From an uncultured Pseudomonadota bacterium (GTDB lineage Bacteria > Pseudomonadota > Gammaproteobacteria > Ga0077536): a DNA stretch of 64,000 nt. Position 1 is the first letter of the stretch; every line of letters begins with the position of its first letter. The stretch is from positions 55,247 to 119,246 of the forward strand of contig CAIKBL010000069.1 in the NCBI GenBank assembly GCA_903825645.1. Direction: 5' to 3'. Of the stretch, positions 28,160 to 37,864 are shown piece by piece. The notes below the pieces were generated by a model. It was not told where the DNA came from. It was given only the letters and a program-made list of their open reading frames with translations, and searched no databases. Both the position numbers and the translations under genes were made by a program.

Positions 28160-29044
28160 TCAAGGCAGGCTGACGTGTCGGGCGTCGAACACGGGGCCGT
28201 CGACGCAGACGCGTTTCATGGCGGGTCCCAGTGGTGTTTCAACCCTCACGACGCAACCGGCACAGCCACCGACGGCACAGGCCATATATTCTTCGAGGGA
28301 GATTTGCGCGGGGATGGCGTATTTGGCAGCGACTCGCTGTACGGCCTTGAGCATGGGCGTCGGCCCGCAAGCAAAAATTTCGAGGCCGTCGCTTGGGGCG
28401 CCGCTGTGTTCGATCCAGTAGGCGGCAAGGTCAGTCACAAATCCTTCGTAGCAGCCAGCATAGCCTTGCAGACTTGATAGACGGCTCGCTATCCCCCAGT
28501 CTTCAAGCAGCGGCATAGCGGCGATGACAGCGTTGGGCAGTCCGGGTACGATAATTTGAGAAGGGCGCGGAGAAAATGGAAACGGCACTTCAGAGCCCAT
28601 CAGGACGAATGGTTGGACCCCGGTCAGTTGGCGTAGATGCTCGGCTAGATAGATCATCGGCGGGATACCGACGCCGCCGCCTATGAGGAGCGGGTGCGAA
28701 CGAAAACCGGCCAGTTTGAACGGACGACCAATGGGCCCGAGCATACTCAGAGTCTCTCCAATCGAGCGTTTGGCGAGTGCGGCGGTACCGATCCCGTGCG
28801 TCTTGAACAAGATATCCAGCGTGCCCTCCCGAGGTGACACCCGCATGACTGACATGGGACGTCGCATGGACAGAGTCGGCGCACAGCGTAGATGGACGAA
28901 GACCCCGGGCGCGCAGCGGGCTGCTATCTCGGGTGCCCGCAGCCGCATACTCGTTTGCGCACCTTGATGGGTAGTGGTCTGCAGGATTTCTGCTTCTTCG
29001 AGCAGAATGGTCCCTCGATGCGCGTGTTCATCATTCGCTGTCAT
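28160..29044 (-). CDS. PyrK-like FAD/[2Fe-2S] electron-transfer subunit
   Basis: 294 residues. A ferredoxin-reductase-type FAD domain (LSMRRPMSVMRV), a nucleotide-binding domain (LLIGGGVGIPPMIYLAEHL) and a C-terminal [2Fe-2S] site with cysteines in CAVGGCAGCVV and KRVCVDGPVF match dihydroorotate dehydrogenase electron-transfer subunit PyrK. PyrK normally partners the NAD-linked type 1B PyrD, which is not in the window; most gammaproteobacteria use a quinone-linked PyrD and need no PyrK. The ATGA overlap with pyrC' places it in the pyrimidine operon. Confidence 0.85.
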   Translation of the reverse strand: MTANDEHAHRGTILLEEAEILQTTTHQGAQTSMRLRAPEIAARCAPGVFVHLRCAPTLSMRRPMSVMRVSPREGTLDILFKTHGIGTAALAKRSIGETLSMLGPIGRPFKLAGFRSHPLLIGGGVGIPPMIYLAEHLRQLTGVQPFVLMGSEVPFPFSPRPSQIIVPGLPNAVIAAMPLLEDWGIASRLSSLQGYAGCYEGFVTDLAAYWIEHSGAPSDGLEIFACGPTPMLKAVQRVAAKYAIPAQISLEEYMACAVGGCAGCVVRVETPLGPAMKRVCVDGPVFDARHVSLP

Positions 29045-30336
29045 GCAGAGCGTTTCTTGCCAAGCGCATCAAAGACGATCGAGCCCCCGACCATCGTCAG
29101 TTGATTACGCCCGATTTGGGATATGCCGGTGAGTGGATTGTTTTTCCCCTGACTCGATAGCGTTCTCGCACTCACCTCCCAGCGCGCCGTCGGATCGAAC
29201 ACACATAAATCGGCCGGCGCATGGATACATAACCGACCCCCGGAAAGTCCGAGGATCTGATTCGGTGCCAGACTTGCACAACGTAGTGCCGTTCGTAGGT
29301 CAAAGGCGCCTTCGGCAACGAGCCCAAGCAGCGTGCTCAAGAAAGTATCCAGCGTGGAGGCGCCAGCTTCAGTCAGCGCGAAGGGTGCAGCTTTTGCGTC
29401 AGTATCGTGGGGTTCGTGATAGGCGCTGATGGCATCCAGTGTGCCACGCTTAATGCCGGTCTTTAATGCGGTCCGATCGCGGGCTGCGCGTAGGGGCGGG
29501 CGCACATGGAAATTTGCGTCGTACCCCCCCACATCTTCATCGGTATACAGCAGATTTATCAGGCTGGTATCCGCCGTGACAGGAAGCTGGGCTCGGCGAG
29601 CCTCGGCGATGGATTTAAGGGCATCGCCCGTTGTGATTCGGCACAGATGTGCACGCACGCCGGTATCTGCGATCAGGGTGAGATCCCGATACAGGCCTAT
29701 TATTTCTGCCGCCCGCGGGATCCCGGGGATCCCCAGTCGCGTGCTGGTAGGTCCTTCATGCATGTAGCCCTGACGCCCTAACCAGTAATCCTCGCTGTGG
29801 AGAAAAATAGTCAGTCCAGCACTCGCCGCATAGGCCATGGCATTTTTAAGCACGGCGGTGTCTTCAATCGTGCGTTCGAGATTACTAATCGCCACGCAAC
29901 CAGCTGCTTTTAACGCATGCATTTCGGCGAGCACTTCTCCTTTGAGCCCTACAGTGAGCGCGCCAATGCACTTGACCCGCGCCCCACGTGCGGCACTCGC
30001 GCGCTGATGGATGTGTTCGGCGACTGCGGGGGTATCCAGAATCGGGTGCGTGTCGGGGGTCGCGCACAACAGGGTGACGCCACCGCGAACTGCGGCTCGC
30101 GATTCACTCGCGATGGTCGCTTTGTGTTCGAAACCGGGCTCACGCAAATGGCAGCCGAGGTCGACCAGACCGGGCGCGATCACTAAGCCCTCAACGACGA
30201 TTTCTCGTCGTGCCCGGAAGCCGCGTGGCGCGCGCCCGAGTCCGACGATGAGACCGTCTTCGATGTAGACGTCACACACCTCGTCGAATTCAGAGCCGGG
30301 GTCGATTGCGCGTCCACCTACCAGCCTAATCCCCAT
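29041..30336 (-). CDS. pyrC: dihydroorotase-like protein PyrC', probably inactive
   Basis: 431 residues of the amidohydrolase fold. Active dihydroorotases carry DxHxHLR at the metal site. Here it is DLGCHLR (59-65), so the first metal-binding His is Gly61. The usual DHAPH near the C-terminus reads AYHEPH, so the catalytic Asp is Tyr, and the middle zinc His segment is replaced by [13 protein letters not shown]. This pattern matches the PyrC' subunits that lack activity but hold aspartate transcarbamoylase dodecamers together in Pseudomonas. A real dihydroorotase must be encoded elsewhere. It overlaps pyrB by 11 bases and the PyrK-like gene by 4. Confidence 0.92.
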   Translation of the reverse strand: MGIRLVGGRAIDPGSEFDEVCDVYIEDGLIVGLGRAPRGFRARREIVVEGLVIAPGLVDLGCHLREPGFEHKATIASESRAAVRGGVTLLCATPDTHPILDTPAVAEHIHQRASAARGARVKCIGALTVGLKGEVLAEMHALKAAGCVAISNLERTIEDTAVLKNAMAYAASAGLTIFLHSEDYWLGRQGYMHEGPTSTRLGIPGIPRAAEIIGLYRDLTLIADTGVRAHLCRITTGDALKSIAEARRAQLPVTADTSLINLLYTDEDVGGYDANFHVRPPLRAARDRTALKTGIKRGTLDAISAYHEPHDTDAKAAPFALTEAGASTLDTFLSTLLGLVAEGAFDLRTALRCASLAPNQILGLSGGRLCIHAPADLCVFDPTARWEVSARTLSSQGKNNPLTGISQIGRNQLTMVGGSIVFDALGKKRSA

Positions 30337-31324
30337 CGATGCCCCCTGTCGGTTTCGACTGGGACAGCGATTGGGTCCCCATCACCATGGCCATCACCGC
30401 CATGCGTACTGCAATGCCGTTGGTGACCTGTTGCAAAATCACCGATTGGCCCCCGTCGGCGACGGCGCTGTCAATTTCTACGCCGCGATTAATCGGGCCC
30501 GGATGCATGACGATCGCGTCTGGCGCCGCGAGTCTCAAACGAGTGGGCGTGAGGCCATATTCTCGAAAATACTCATGTCCACTCGGCAAAAGACCGCTCT
30601 GCATGCGCTCCTGCTGAAGGCGCAGCATGATCACGACATCGGCGCCTTTGATGCCCGCTTCGAGTGCGTGATGAACCGTGACGCCCATGGCTTCGATGCC
30701 CACCGGGATGAGGGTTTTCGGACCCACTACGCGGATGTCTGGCACACCTAAAATTCGGAAAGCATGGATTTCCGACCGTGCCACACGCGAGTGGGCCACA
30801 TCGCCCACGATGGCGATGGTGAGGCCTTCAAAGCGTCGTTTCAGGCGGCGGATCGTAAACGCATCCAGCATGGCTTGGGTCGGGTGCTCGTGGCGGCCAT
30901 CCCCACCATTAATCACGCTGATATGCGGGGCGACCTGACGGGCGATGAACTCAGCGGCCCCACTCGTTTGATGACGGACCACAAACATATCGCATTGCAT
31001 CGCTTCGAGATTGCGTAAGGTATCGCCGAGTGATTCCCCTTTTTTGGCGGAACTCGCCTCAATATTTAGGTTGAGGACGTCCGCCGATAGACGTTTGGCC
31101 GCAAGATCGAACGTCGTGCGGGTACGCGTACTGGGTTCAAAAAAAAGATTGGCGACTGTTTTGCCGCGTAGCAGCGGGACTTTCTTTACGGCACGGTCTC
31201 CCACGGGCGCAAACCGCTCGGCACCGTCCAGAATTTGGGTCAGTAAGTCGCACGACAGCCCCTCAATGGCCAAAAAGTGCTTGAGTCGGCCCTGCGAGTC
31301 GAGTTGAAGGTTGCCTGCGCGCAT
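30326..31324 (-). CDS. pyrB: aspartate carbamoyltransferase catalytic subunit
   Basis: 332 residues. The carbamoyl-phosphate motif [11 protein letters not shown], the [10 protein letters not shown] aspartate-binding segment, and [12 protein letters not shown] near the C-terminus are all intact. It condenses carbamoyl phosphate with aspartate in pyrimidine synthesis. The slightly extended N-terminus and the following pyrC' fit the Pseudomonas-type ATCase that needs an inactive dihydroorotase partner. pyrR lies directly upstream. Confidence 0.97.
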   Translation of the reverse strand: MRAGNLQLDSQGRLKHFLAIEGLSCDLLTQILDGAERFAPVGDRAVKKVPLLRGKTVANLFFEPSTRTRTTFDLAAKRLSADVLNLNIEASSAKKGESLGDTLRNLEAMQCDMFVVRHQTSGAAEFIARQVAPHISVINGGDGRHEHPTQAMLDAFTIRRLKRRFEGLTIAIVGDVAHSRVARSEIHAFRILGVPDIRVVGPKTLIPVGIEAMGVTVHHALEAGIKGADVVIMLRLQQERMQSGLLPSGHEYFREYGLTPTRLRLAAPDAIVMHPGPINRGVEIDSAVADGGQSVILQQVTNGIAVRMAVMAMVMGTQSLSQSKPTGGIDGD

Positions 31325-31389
31325 CTCCGACTATTGTAGGGATCCGATCTTCACTGCGCTATGGCGTGGGAACGGGAAAATTGCGTCTG

Positions 31390-31896
31390 TCAGCGTCCGC
31401 GATGGATTTCGAGTGCGAGATTTTCCGGTCCGATCAGTTTTGCGTGTTCACGGGCCTTTAATGCTAGGTGAGCCCCCACCACCTCGGCTTGGATCGGTAA
31501 CTCGCGCCCACTCCGGTCGAACAACACGGCCAGCTTGATCGAATGAGGACGACCGTAATCGAAGATTTCGTTCATCGCGGCCCGTACCGTTCTCCCTGTA
31601 TACAGAATGTCGTCGACGAGAATGAGGTCTCGATCATCGACCTCGAAGGGTAAATTAGAAGGCTCTACGGTTGGGTGAACGCCAACGCGACTAAAATCGT
31701 CCCGATAAAACGCGATGTTTAGTTCGCCGAGGGGCGTCCGCAAGCCAAGTAGCGCATGCAGGCGACGCGCGACCCATACGCCGCCCGTACGGATCCCTAA
31801 CAACACGGGCTCAGCAATCTCTTCCGCAGCGAGCAAGGTGCGTAGATTGACGGCCATCTCTCCGAGTAATTCCTCGATATTGAAGGCTATTTTCAC
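31390..31896 (-). CDS. pyrR: PyrR bifunctional regulator/uracil phosphoribosyltransferase
   Basis: 168 residues from a GTG at 31896 that overlaps the ruvX stop (GTGA); a longer frame to 31953 would overlap ruvX deeply. The PRPP motif ILVDDILYTGRTVRAA is intact. In Gram-positive bacteria PyrR binds pyr mRNA; in Pseudomonas it regulates the pyr genes in a different way. I see no obvious anti-terminator loop in the 65 bases before pyrB. Confidence 0.93.
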   Translation of the reverse strand: MKIAFNIEELLGEMAVNLRTLLAAEEIAEPVLLGIRTGGVWVARRLHALLGLRTPLGELNIAFYRDDFSRVGVHPTVEPSNLPFEVDDRDLILVDDILYTGRTVRAAMNEIFDYGRPHSIKLAVLFDRSGRELPIQAEVVGAHLALKAREHAKLIGPENLALEIHRGR

Positions 31897-32324
31897 GGGC
31901 AGGATCCGTCCCGCGGGTGTGTCTCGTCGAGCCAAGTTTCGAGAATCAGGCATGCGGCCATTGCATCCAACCCCTGCGAGGTGCCCCGACAGCGCGCCGC
32001 GGCTTCATGAGACGATAGCCGTTCGTCTATGTATTCCACGACGAGTCCAAAACGGCCATGCAGGCGTCGACCGAAGCGCCGAACCGCTTCGGCCAGCGAA
32101 TGCGGGCCGCCGTCCGTCGTCTCGGGTAGACCAATCACGACGCGATTCGGTTGCCAGGTTTTAAGCAGACTTTCAATTTCCGACCAGTTGGGTTGCCCGG
32201 CGCGGGCGGTCAGTGTCTTCAAAGGCGTGGCCGTTCGTGTAATAGTCTGTCCCACCGCGACGCCGATCCGTTGTTCGCCGTAATCAAAGCCGAGCAGGGT
32301 CGCGGCGGCCGATGGAGGGCTCAT
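31893..32324 (-). CDS. ruvX: Holliday junction resolvase-like/16S rRNA processing factor RuvX (YqgF)
   Basis: 143 residues from the ATG at 32324, overlapping the yqgE stop by ATGA. RNase H-like fold with LLGFDYGEQRIGVAVGQ at the start, the NRVVIGLPETTDGG middle motif and VEYIDERLSSHEA. It is needed for 16S rRNA 5' maturation in E. coli. The gene order yqgE-ruvX-pyrR-pyrB is conserved in Pseudomonas. Confidence 0.95.
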   Translation of the reverse strand: MSPPSAAATLLGFDYGEQRIGVAVGQTITRTATPLKTLTARAGQPNWSEIESLLKTWQPNRVVIGLPETTDGGPHSLAEAVRRFGRRLHGRFGLVVEYIDERLSSHEAAARCRGTSQGLDAMAACLILETWLDETHPRDGSCP

Positions 32325-32881
32325 GCGTGACCGACGTCGCTGGAGAGGCGCGCCACATCGACACCCAGGTGCGCTGCAGCTTGGGTCCAACGATGTTCCG
32401 GCGGCGCCTTGAAGAGGATCTCCAGATTTGCAGGCCCTGAAAGCCAGGCGTTTTGCGCGATTTCCGCCTCGAGCTGTCCGGCTGCCCATCCAGCATAGCC
32501 CAAGGCCACGAGCAACTCTTCTGGGCCCTCTCCCTTAGCGATTGCCACCAGGATTTCGCGGGAGGTCGAAACGCCGATTTCCGGACTAACCTGGATGGTC
32601 GAGCCCCAATCCTGAGCCGGGGAATGGATTACAAAACCGCGGTCCCTGTGCACGGGTCCCCCCTGAAACACCGTCCGTACCTGCAGACTGGGATCATCGG
32701 TTTGGAGTTCCATCTGCGTGAAGACTTCGCTGAGTTCGATGCTGAGGGGACGATTGATCACGATGCCCATTGCACCCTCGTCATTGTGGGCGCAGACGTA
32801 GGTGACCGTCCGGGCGAAATTCGGATCTTCTAGTGACGGCATTGCGATCAGAAACTGGTTGGTGAGGTCAAGTGTTGGCAT
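32321..32881 (-). CDS. yqgE: YqgE/AlgH-family protein
   Basis: 186 residues from the ATG at 32881 (MPTLDLTNQFLIAMPSL, the usual family start). Conserved AMGIVINRPL and the GGPVHRDRGFVIH segment identify DUF179/AlgH. In Pseudomonas AlgH influences alginate production; the biochemical role is unknown. Confidence 0.94.
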   Translation of the reverse strand: MPTLDLTNQFLIAMPSLEDPNFARTVTYVCAHNDEGAMGIVINRPLSIELSEVFTQMELQTDDPSLQVRTVFQGGPVHRDRGFVIHSPAQDWGSTIQVSPEIGVSTSREILVAIAKGEGPEELLVALGYAGWAAGQLEAEIAQNAWLSGPANLEILFKAPPEHRWTQAAAHLGVDVARLSSDVGHA

Positions 32882-32953
32882 CCGCTTAGTATGGTTCCTG
32901 CTGGCAGACGCTGACAAGGAATTTGGCTCGGTATGTCCATGGCAAGCAACACC

Positions 32954-33973
32954 CTATTGCGCCTGAAAAGCTTCGTTACTCAGGAATTTCCAGGTTCGCG
33001 TGACGTGCAATATGTCGACTTCGCGCCTGATGTCCTCTGGAAAGGCCGCGTAAGGTCCGGCCAGTTCCACGATCCGAACTGCCGCGTCGTCGAGTACGCG
33101 GTGACCCGATGACCGGCGCACCACAATTTCAACAACATGTCCGTCCGGTGCCAACGACACGTCCAGCAAAAGCGTGCCGGACAGCTTGTCTTTGCGTGCT
33201 TCGTCGGGATAGTTCAGATTGCCGATCCGCTCCACTTTGGCGCGCCATGCCTCCATGTAAGCGGCATAGCGGTATTCCTGTGTGGTGGCCGAGACATACC
33301 TTGTCCTCGCCCGGTGGGCTTTTGTTTCAAGTCGCTGTTCGAGCTCCGCATGGAGGCTGGCCATCGCAAAGGAACGCGTGATGAGCTGTTCGGCGGTGGG
33401 TAAGGCCGACGCCGGCTCTTTTGGGGGTGGCGTGGCTTCGGGAACCGGGCCTGGGGTCGCCGTCACGGTCGGCTCGTGAGTGTCTGGCGTGGGTTCGGCC
33501 AGCACAGTGCTGGTGGGCGAAAGCCTCGTTAGTTTCGCGGGCGGATGGGCGGGGTGCGGGGCCGCGATAGGCTTTTCCGGTCGAACAGTTAGCATCCTCT
33601 CCTCGCGCTCGGTTTCGCTTCCTTCAGGGGCTGCGAAGGGGGGCAGCGGCAGAGTCGTCGGCGTGGGTGGCGCACTGTCCGGCTGTGGTACGGCCGCCGC
33701 AGGGCTGGGGCGTGCAATCTTGCGGCCACTGCCGCTACCACTCGCATTGACTTGGGCCAGCAAATCAGGGTTTTTCGGGCGAATGCGGGATTTTTGCGCG
33801 ACCAGCGTGACTTCAAGCCCCTCGGCCCTGAGTCGGGTGGGCGGTTCGGGCGCAAAACTTATCCCGAGCAACACCATAGCGTGCAGGACAACCGCCACAC
33901 AGAGCGTCAGACCAAGACGATCACCAGGGGTGACCTCCGGATAAAGGGTGTGCTCCAGACTCAGCGCAGACAC
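32954..33973 (-). CDS. tonB: TonB-family energy transducer
   Basis: 339 residues. One N-terminal membrane helix (about 19-39), a long Pro/Thr/Ala-rich periplasmic linker (about 65-195), and a C-terminal TonB domain (YPDEARKDKLSGTLLLDVSLAPDGHV, ending in an HVTRTWKF strand). It should couple the proton-motive force through ExbB/ExbD to outer-membrane receptors. It lies 4 bases after gshB and upstream of yqgE, the Pseudomonas arrangement. No exbBD or receptor is present in the window. Confidence 0.9.
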   Translation of the reverse strand: MSALSLEHTLYPEVTPGDRLGLTLCVAVVLHAMVLLGISFAPEPPTRLRAEGLEVTLVAQKSRIRPKNPDLLAQVNASGSGSGRKIARPSPAAAVPQPDSAPPTPTTLPLPPFAAPEGSETEREERMLTVRPEKPIAAPHPAHPPAKLTRLSPTSTVLAEPTPDTHEPTVTATPGPVPEATPPPKEPASALPTAEQLITRSFAMASLHAELEQRLETKAHRARTRYVSATTQEYRYAAYMEAWRAKVERIGNLNYPDEARKDKLSGTLLLDVSLAPDGHVVEIVVRRSSGHRVLDDAAVRIVELAGPYAAFPEDIRREVDILHVTRTWKFLSNEAFQAQ

Positions 33974-33977
33974 GCCG

Positions 33978-34937
33978 TTAGCGCCGTGCGGCGAGCCTCG
34001 AAGCGATCGCTGTCATCAAACGGTCAGCAATCGGTATTTCGAATTGCGCCTCTAGTTCGCGCACGCAGGTAGGTGAAGTCACGTTGATTTCAGTCAAAAA
34101 ATCGCCAATAACGTCCAATCCGACGAACAACAAGCCACGGGCCTTGAGCGTCGGACCGACTCGTTCACAAATCTCGCGGTCGCGAACGGTTAATGGACGC
34201 CCCTCTCCACGTCCCCCCGCGGCAAGATTTCCGCGCAGCTCTCCGGCCTGTGGAATACGCGCTAGCGCGTAGGGGACGGGCTCGCCGTCGATCACCAGCA
34301 CCCGCTTATCGCCGTCAATAATGGCGGGCAAATATTTCTGCGCCATGCAGAAACGGGATTCGTAGCTCGTCAGGGTTTCCAAAATTACGCTAGCGTTCGG
34401 ATCGCCCTGGCGAATACGAAATACCGATGAGCCACCCATCCCATCTAGCGGTTTAACGACAATATCTTGAAACTCGTCCAGAAAGGCCCGAATCTCGTCA
34501 TGCCGACGAGCCACCAAGGTTGGTGGGCATACATCGGCGAACCAGGCGGTGAAAAGCTTTTCGTTGGCATCACGCAGCGCGCGGGGATCGTTTACGACCA
34601 GTGCGCCGGCATGTTGCGCCCGTTCTAGCAGGTATGTGGCGAAGATGTACTCGGTGTCAAAGGGCGGATCCTTGCGCATCAGAATGACGTCCAGTGCACC
34701 CAGATCGCGGGCTTCCGGTGGGCCCTGGAAATCGAACCAATGCCGATAATCATCGTGGACTTCTACACGCCGCATGTTTGCACGGGCGTGGCCGTCGCGC
34801 AGACTGAGGTCGGTGAGTTCCATGTAGTGTAGCTCCCATCCGCGCCGCTGCGCCGCGATCATGAGTGCCAGTGTCGTGTCTTTTTTGGGATTGATTGCCT
34901 GGATGGGGTCCATTATAACCCCGATTGTTATAGTCAT
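33978..34937 (-). CDS. gshB: glutathione synthetase
   Basis: 319 residues from the ATG at 34937 (MTITIGVIMDPIQAINPKKDTT, the standard start); the frame stays open much further upstream into the divergent hemC and that part is not real. ATP-grasp signatures VVKPLDGMGGSSVFR and GDKRVLVIDGEPVPYALARIP, and the LLFVGLDVIGDFLTEINVTSP end are complete. It joins glycine to gamma-glutamylcysteine. Confidence 0.97.
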   Translation of the reverse strand: MTITIGVIMDPIQAINPKKDTTLALMIAAQRRGWELHYMELTDLSLRDGHARANMRRVEVHDDYRHWFDFQGPPEARDLGALDVILMRKDPPFDTEYIFATYLLERAQHAGALVVNDPRALRDANEKLFTAWFADVCPPTLVARRHDEIRAFLDEFQDIVVKPLDGMGGSSVFRIRQGDPNASVILETLTSYESRFCMAQKYLPAIIDGDKRVLVIDGEPVPYALARIPQAGELRGNLAAGGRGEGRPLTVRDREICERVGPTLKARGLLFVGLDVIGDFLTEINVTSPTCVRELEAQFEIPIADRLMTAIASRLAARR

Positions 34938-35040
34938 GGTGCAGTGATCAGCCGGTTGCCCTGTTTGAGATGACACCTTAGCATAGGCCCGGCGCACAAC
35001 TAAACCGACCGCGCCAGCCACGTAGACAGAACCACTACCC

Positions 35041-35976
35041 GTGAATCTTGCAGAACGACTTCGTATCGCCACGCGCGGCAGCCGACTCGCACTATGGCAA
35101 GCCGAGCATGTCCGCGATCGCCTGCGTGCGCTTAGGCCGACGCTCACGATTGAACTCTGCATTATCAAAACAGCAGGCGACCGCATCCTAGACACCCCGC
35201 TGGCGAAGATTGGAGGAAAAGGGCTATTCATCAAAGAGCTCGAGCAGGCACTGCTGGAGAATCGGGCAGACATCGCTGTACATTCGATGAAGGATGTCCC
35301 CGTTGAGATCCCGGCAGCACTGCATATCCCGGTCGTGCTTGAACGGGAGGATCCTCGGGATTGTCTCGTGTCACGCGACGGACATACGCTGGCCGCACTG
35401 CCGCCAGCCGCCATCGTGGGCACTTCGAGTCTTCGACGTCGTAGTCAACTTATCCGGCAACGCCCCGATCTCTGCTTGCAGGATCTGCGCGGTAATGTAA
35501 CGACCCGACTGGAAAAACTGGCCCGCGGCGAGTTTGACGCGATCGTACTCGCGGCGGCCGGCCTTCGACGTTTAGCCCTCGCGGAACACGTCACCGAATA
35601 TTTCTCGAGCACACTCGTCATTCCCGCGATAGGCCAGGGCATTATTGGCATTGAATGTCGTCGTGGAGATTGTGCGGTGGAGGCCTTACTGGCGCCGCTG
35701 GAAAATACACTTGCCCGTGATGCGTTGACCGCTGAAAGAGCCCTCAATGAAACGCTACAGGGCGGCTGTCAGGTTCCGATTGCCGGCTACGCTCGTGTAG
35801 TGGGCTCAGAAGTCTATCTGGAGGCGCTGGTTGCTAGCCTCGATGGACGCGAACAGGTACGGGCTATCCGGCATGGGCCACGCGCGACCGCCGCGGCGAT
35901 TGGCCATGCGCTAGGCCATCACTTGATAGAAGCCGGGGCTGCTCGCATTCTGCGCGACATCAATGTCCTGAAGTGA
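35041..35976 (+). CDS. hemC: porphobilinogen deaminase (hydroxymethylbilane synthase)
   Basis: 311 residues from a GTG start. IATRGSRLALWQA at the start, KGLFIKELEQALL, DIAVHSMKDVP, and the dipyrromethane-cofactor cysteine in LQGGCQVPIAGYA are all present. It polymerises four porphobilinogens. It heads hemC-hemD-hemX-hemY and is divergent from gshB. Confidence 0.97.
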   Translation: MNLAERLRIATRGSRLALWQAEHVRDRLRALRPTLTIELCIIKTAGDRILDTPLAKIGGKGLFIKELEQALLENRADIAVHSMKDVPVEIPAALHIPVVLEREDPRDCLVSRDGHTLAALPPAAIVGTSSLRRRSQLIRQRPDLCLQDLRGNVTTRLEKLARGEFDAIVLAAAGLRRLALAEHVTEYFSSTLVIPAIGQGIIGIECRRGDCAVEALLAPLENTLARDALTAERALNETLQGGCQVPIAGYARVVGSEVYLEALVASLDGREQVRAIRHGPRATAAAIGHALGHHLIEAGAARILRDINVLK

Positions 35977-35994
35977 CGACGAGGATGGATCCGG

Positions 35995-36777
35995 ATGATT
36001 CAGCCGCTTGAAGGCTATGCGGTCTTGGTGACCCGGCCGGCGGAGCAGGCAGGGGCGCTAATCCGCGAAATCGGCCAATTGGGTGGTCAGGTGCTATTTG
36101 CACCCATGATCGAAGTGCAGGCGTTAACGACCCCCGCCATACAAGAGGTGCTGCAACGCTTGGATGAATACCAGATGGTCATCTTCATCAGCAAGAATGC
36201 AGCGGAATTCGGGCTGAAGAGGATCAAGGAAGCGCGGCGTATGTTCTCAACGCAAAACGTATTTGCAGTCGGCATCGGTACGGCGACTCGTCTTTGCGAG
36301 CTTGGTATCAATGAAGTGCATACCCCTCAAAGTGAATTCTCGAGCGAAGGTCTGCTTAAGCTTGCAGGACTCTCGGCGCGCGCGATCAACGGCAAACGCG
36401 CTCTGATCATTCGGGGCGTGGGTGGTCGGGAGCTACTTGCCCAAGTGCTCCATCGCAGAGGGGCTCAGGTAGATTACTGTGAAGTTTACGCGCGGACGGT
36501 GCCTTCCTTTCGGCTTGGAGACGTGCTGAATGCAAGCAAGCGCGTAGCGCCGGATATCGCGGTTATCTCGAGTGCGGAGGCACTTGCCAATCTCGCCGAA
36601 AAAATCGAACAGGAAGGACTGACACACCTGTATGACGTGCCTCTGATGGTGGCCGGAGAGCGTACCGCCGCGGAAGTCGAGCGACTCGGTTTTACGCAAG
36701 GCCCCATCATCATCGATAACCCCGGGGATCGCAGCACGGTTGAAGCCCTTGTGCGCTGGGTGTCGAATGAACAATGA
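35995..36777 (+). CDS. hemD: uroporphyrinogen-III synthase
   Basis: 260 residues of this poorly conserved family. Signatures: VLVTRPAEQAGALIREI at the start, FISKNAAEFGL, and the later RALIIRGVGGRELLAQ-like segment. It closes the linear tetrapyrrole and inverts ring D. It is 18 bases after hemC and overlaps hemX by 11 bases. Confidence 0.93.
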   Translation: MIQPLEGYAVLVTRPAEQAGALIREIGQLGGQVLFAPMIEVQALTTPAIQEVLQRLDEYQMVIFISKNAAEFGLKRIKEARRMFSTQNVFAVGIGTATRLCELGINEVHTPQSEFSSEGLLKLAGLSARAINGKRALIIRGVGGRELLAQVLHRRGAQVDYCEVYARTVPSFRLGDVLNASKRVAPDIAVISSAEALANLAEKIEQEGLTHLYDVPLMVAGERTAAEVERLGFTQGPIIIDNPGDRSTVEALVRWVSNEQ

Positions 36778-37864
36778 GCCGGTGGCACGCCGCGCTCCAG
36801 ATCTGGGCGTGAGTAGCGCACCTAAGCACTGGGTTGCGTGGAGTGCCTTAGCGTTGGTGATTTCGACTATTGCCGCCGCGGGTGTGTGGTATCTGAAAAT
36901 TTATGGTCCGACGCAGGCCCATCTCGGCGACGCACTGGCCAGTGATGATCGCGCTTTCACGGCGCTGGGCGGGCAACTTCATGCCCTACATGAAAAATTA
37001 TCGGTACAACAAGTGACGTTGGATGCCCGCGAAACAGCGTTCGCTGATCTCTCAAAAGAGGTTTCGCGGCTGTCCGCCGCGCTTGCGGCCCCGGCCGCTT
37101 CAACGGCCAACCTGCTTCGGCTTGCGCGGGTCGAACATTTGGTCAAGCTCGCCGATTTCAGCCTGCGCCTGAGCCGCGATCTCGCGCAGGCTAGCTTCGC
37201 GCTCCAATTGGCGCAAGCTGAACTTGATCCGGGCGTCGCGCGTGAAACGGCGCTTCTACAGGCACTCGAGAGCGACCAAGCAGCGTTGGCTGCCGTGGTC
37301 GAACCGGATGTCCGAATGCTCAATATGGAATGGGCGGAGCATGCCCAAAAGTTGGCGAAGTTGCCCTGGCGCGCGACGGCTAACGTACCGGGGGACGCAA
37401 TTTCGGCGTTGCCGGATATGGTCAGTGGTTGGCGAGGGATCCTCTCGGCCGTCTGGCAGGATTTACGCCGTCTGGTCGAGATCCGGGAAGTCTCCGTTAC
37501 GGACGTCGGCGCGCTCGATCCAGCCCGTGAGGGGCTAGTGAAGGCCGGATTACAGACTGAAATTGCGACGCTCCGCTATGCGCTCATGCGGCGTGACCAG
37601 CAAACCGTGCAGGTGAGCACGGTTGCTCTCATTCGCGCCCTCGACATTTATTTTGTGGCGGACGATCCGCAGGTATCGGCGCTGCGTGTCGCTTTGGTTT
37701 CGCTCTCGCAATGTGTCCTTGCGCCCGCACTTCCTTCCCTGCGGGCCAGTCTGACAGCGTTTGCGGATTTCCGTCGGACGTCCCTTGCGGAAGCGCGCGC
37801 CGCCGAATCTATCCCGTCGCCCCCGGTGTCTTCGGGTCATTCCGATCCGCAGGGCGCCATGTGA
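36767..37864 (+). CDS. hemX: HemX-like membrane protein
   Basis: 365 residues from the ATG at 36767. One N-terminal transmembrane helix (about 25-47), then a long alpha-helical coiled-coil domain (LGGQLHALHEKLSVQQ...) and the typical LLRLARVEHLVKLADFSLRL region. HemX is often annotated as a uroporphyrinogen methyltransferase, but proteins of this type lack the SAM-binding fold, and none is visible here. The role is unknown; the link to heme synthesis rests on the conserved hemCDXY order. Confidence 0.9.
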   Translation: MNNEPVARRAPDLGVSSAPKHWVAWSALALVISTIAAAGVWYLKIYGPTQAHLGDALASDDRAFTALGGQLHALHEKLSVQQVTLDARETAFADLSKEVSRLSAALAAPAASTANLLRLARVEHLVKLADFSLRLSRDLAQASFALQLAQAELDPGVARETALLQALESDQAALAAVVEPDVRMLNMEWAEHAQKLAKLPWRATANVPGDAISALPDMVSGWRGILSAVWQDLRRLVEIREVSVTDVGALDPAREGLVKAGLQTEIATLRYALMRRDQQTVQVSTVALIRALDIYFVADDPQVSALRVALVSLSQCVLAPALPSLRASLTAFADFRRTSLAEARAAESIPSPPVSSGHSDPQGAM

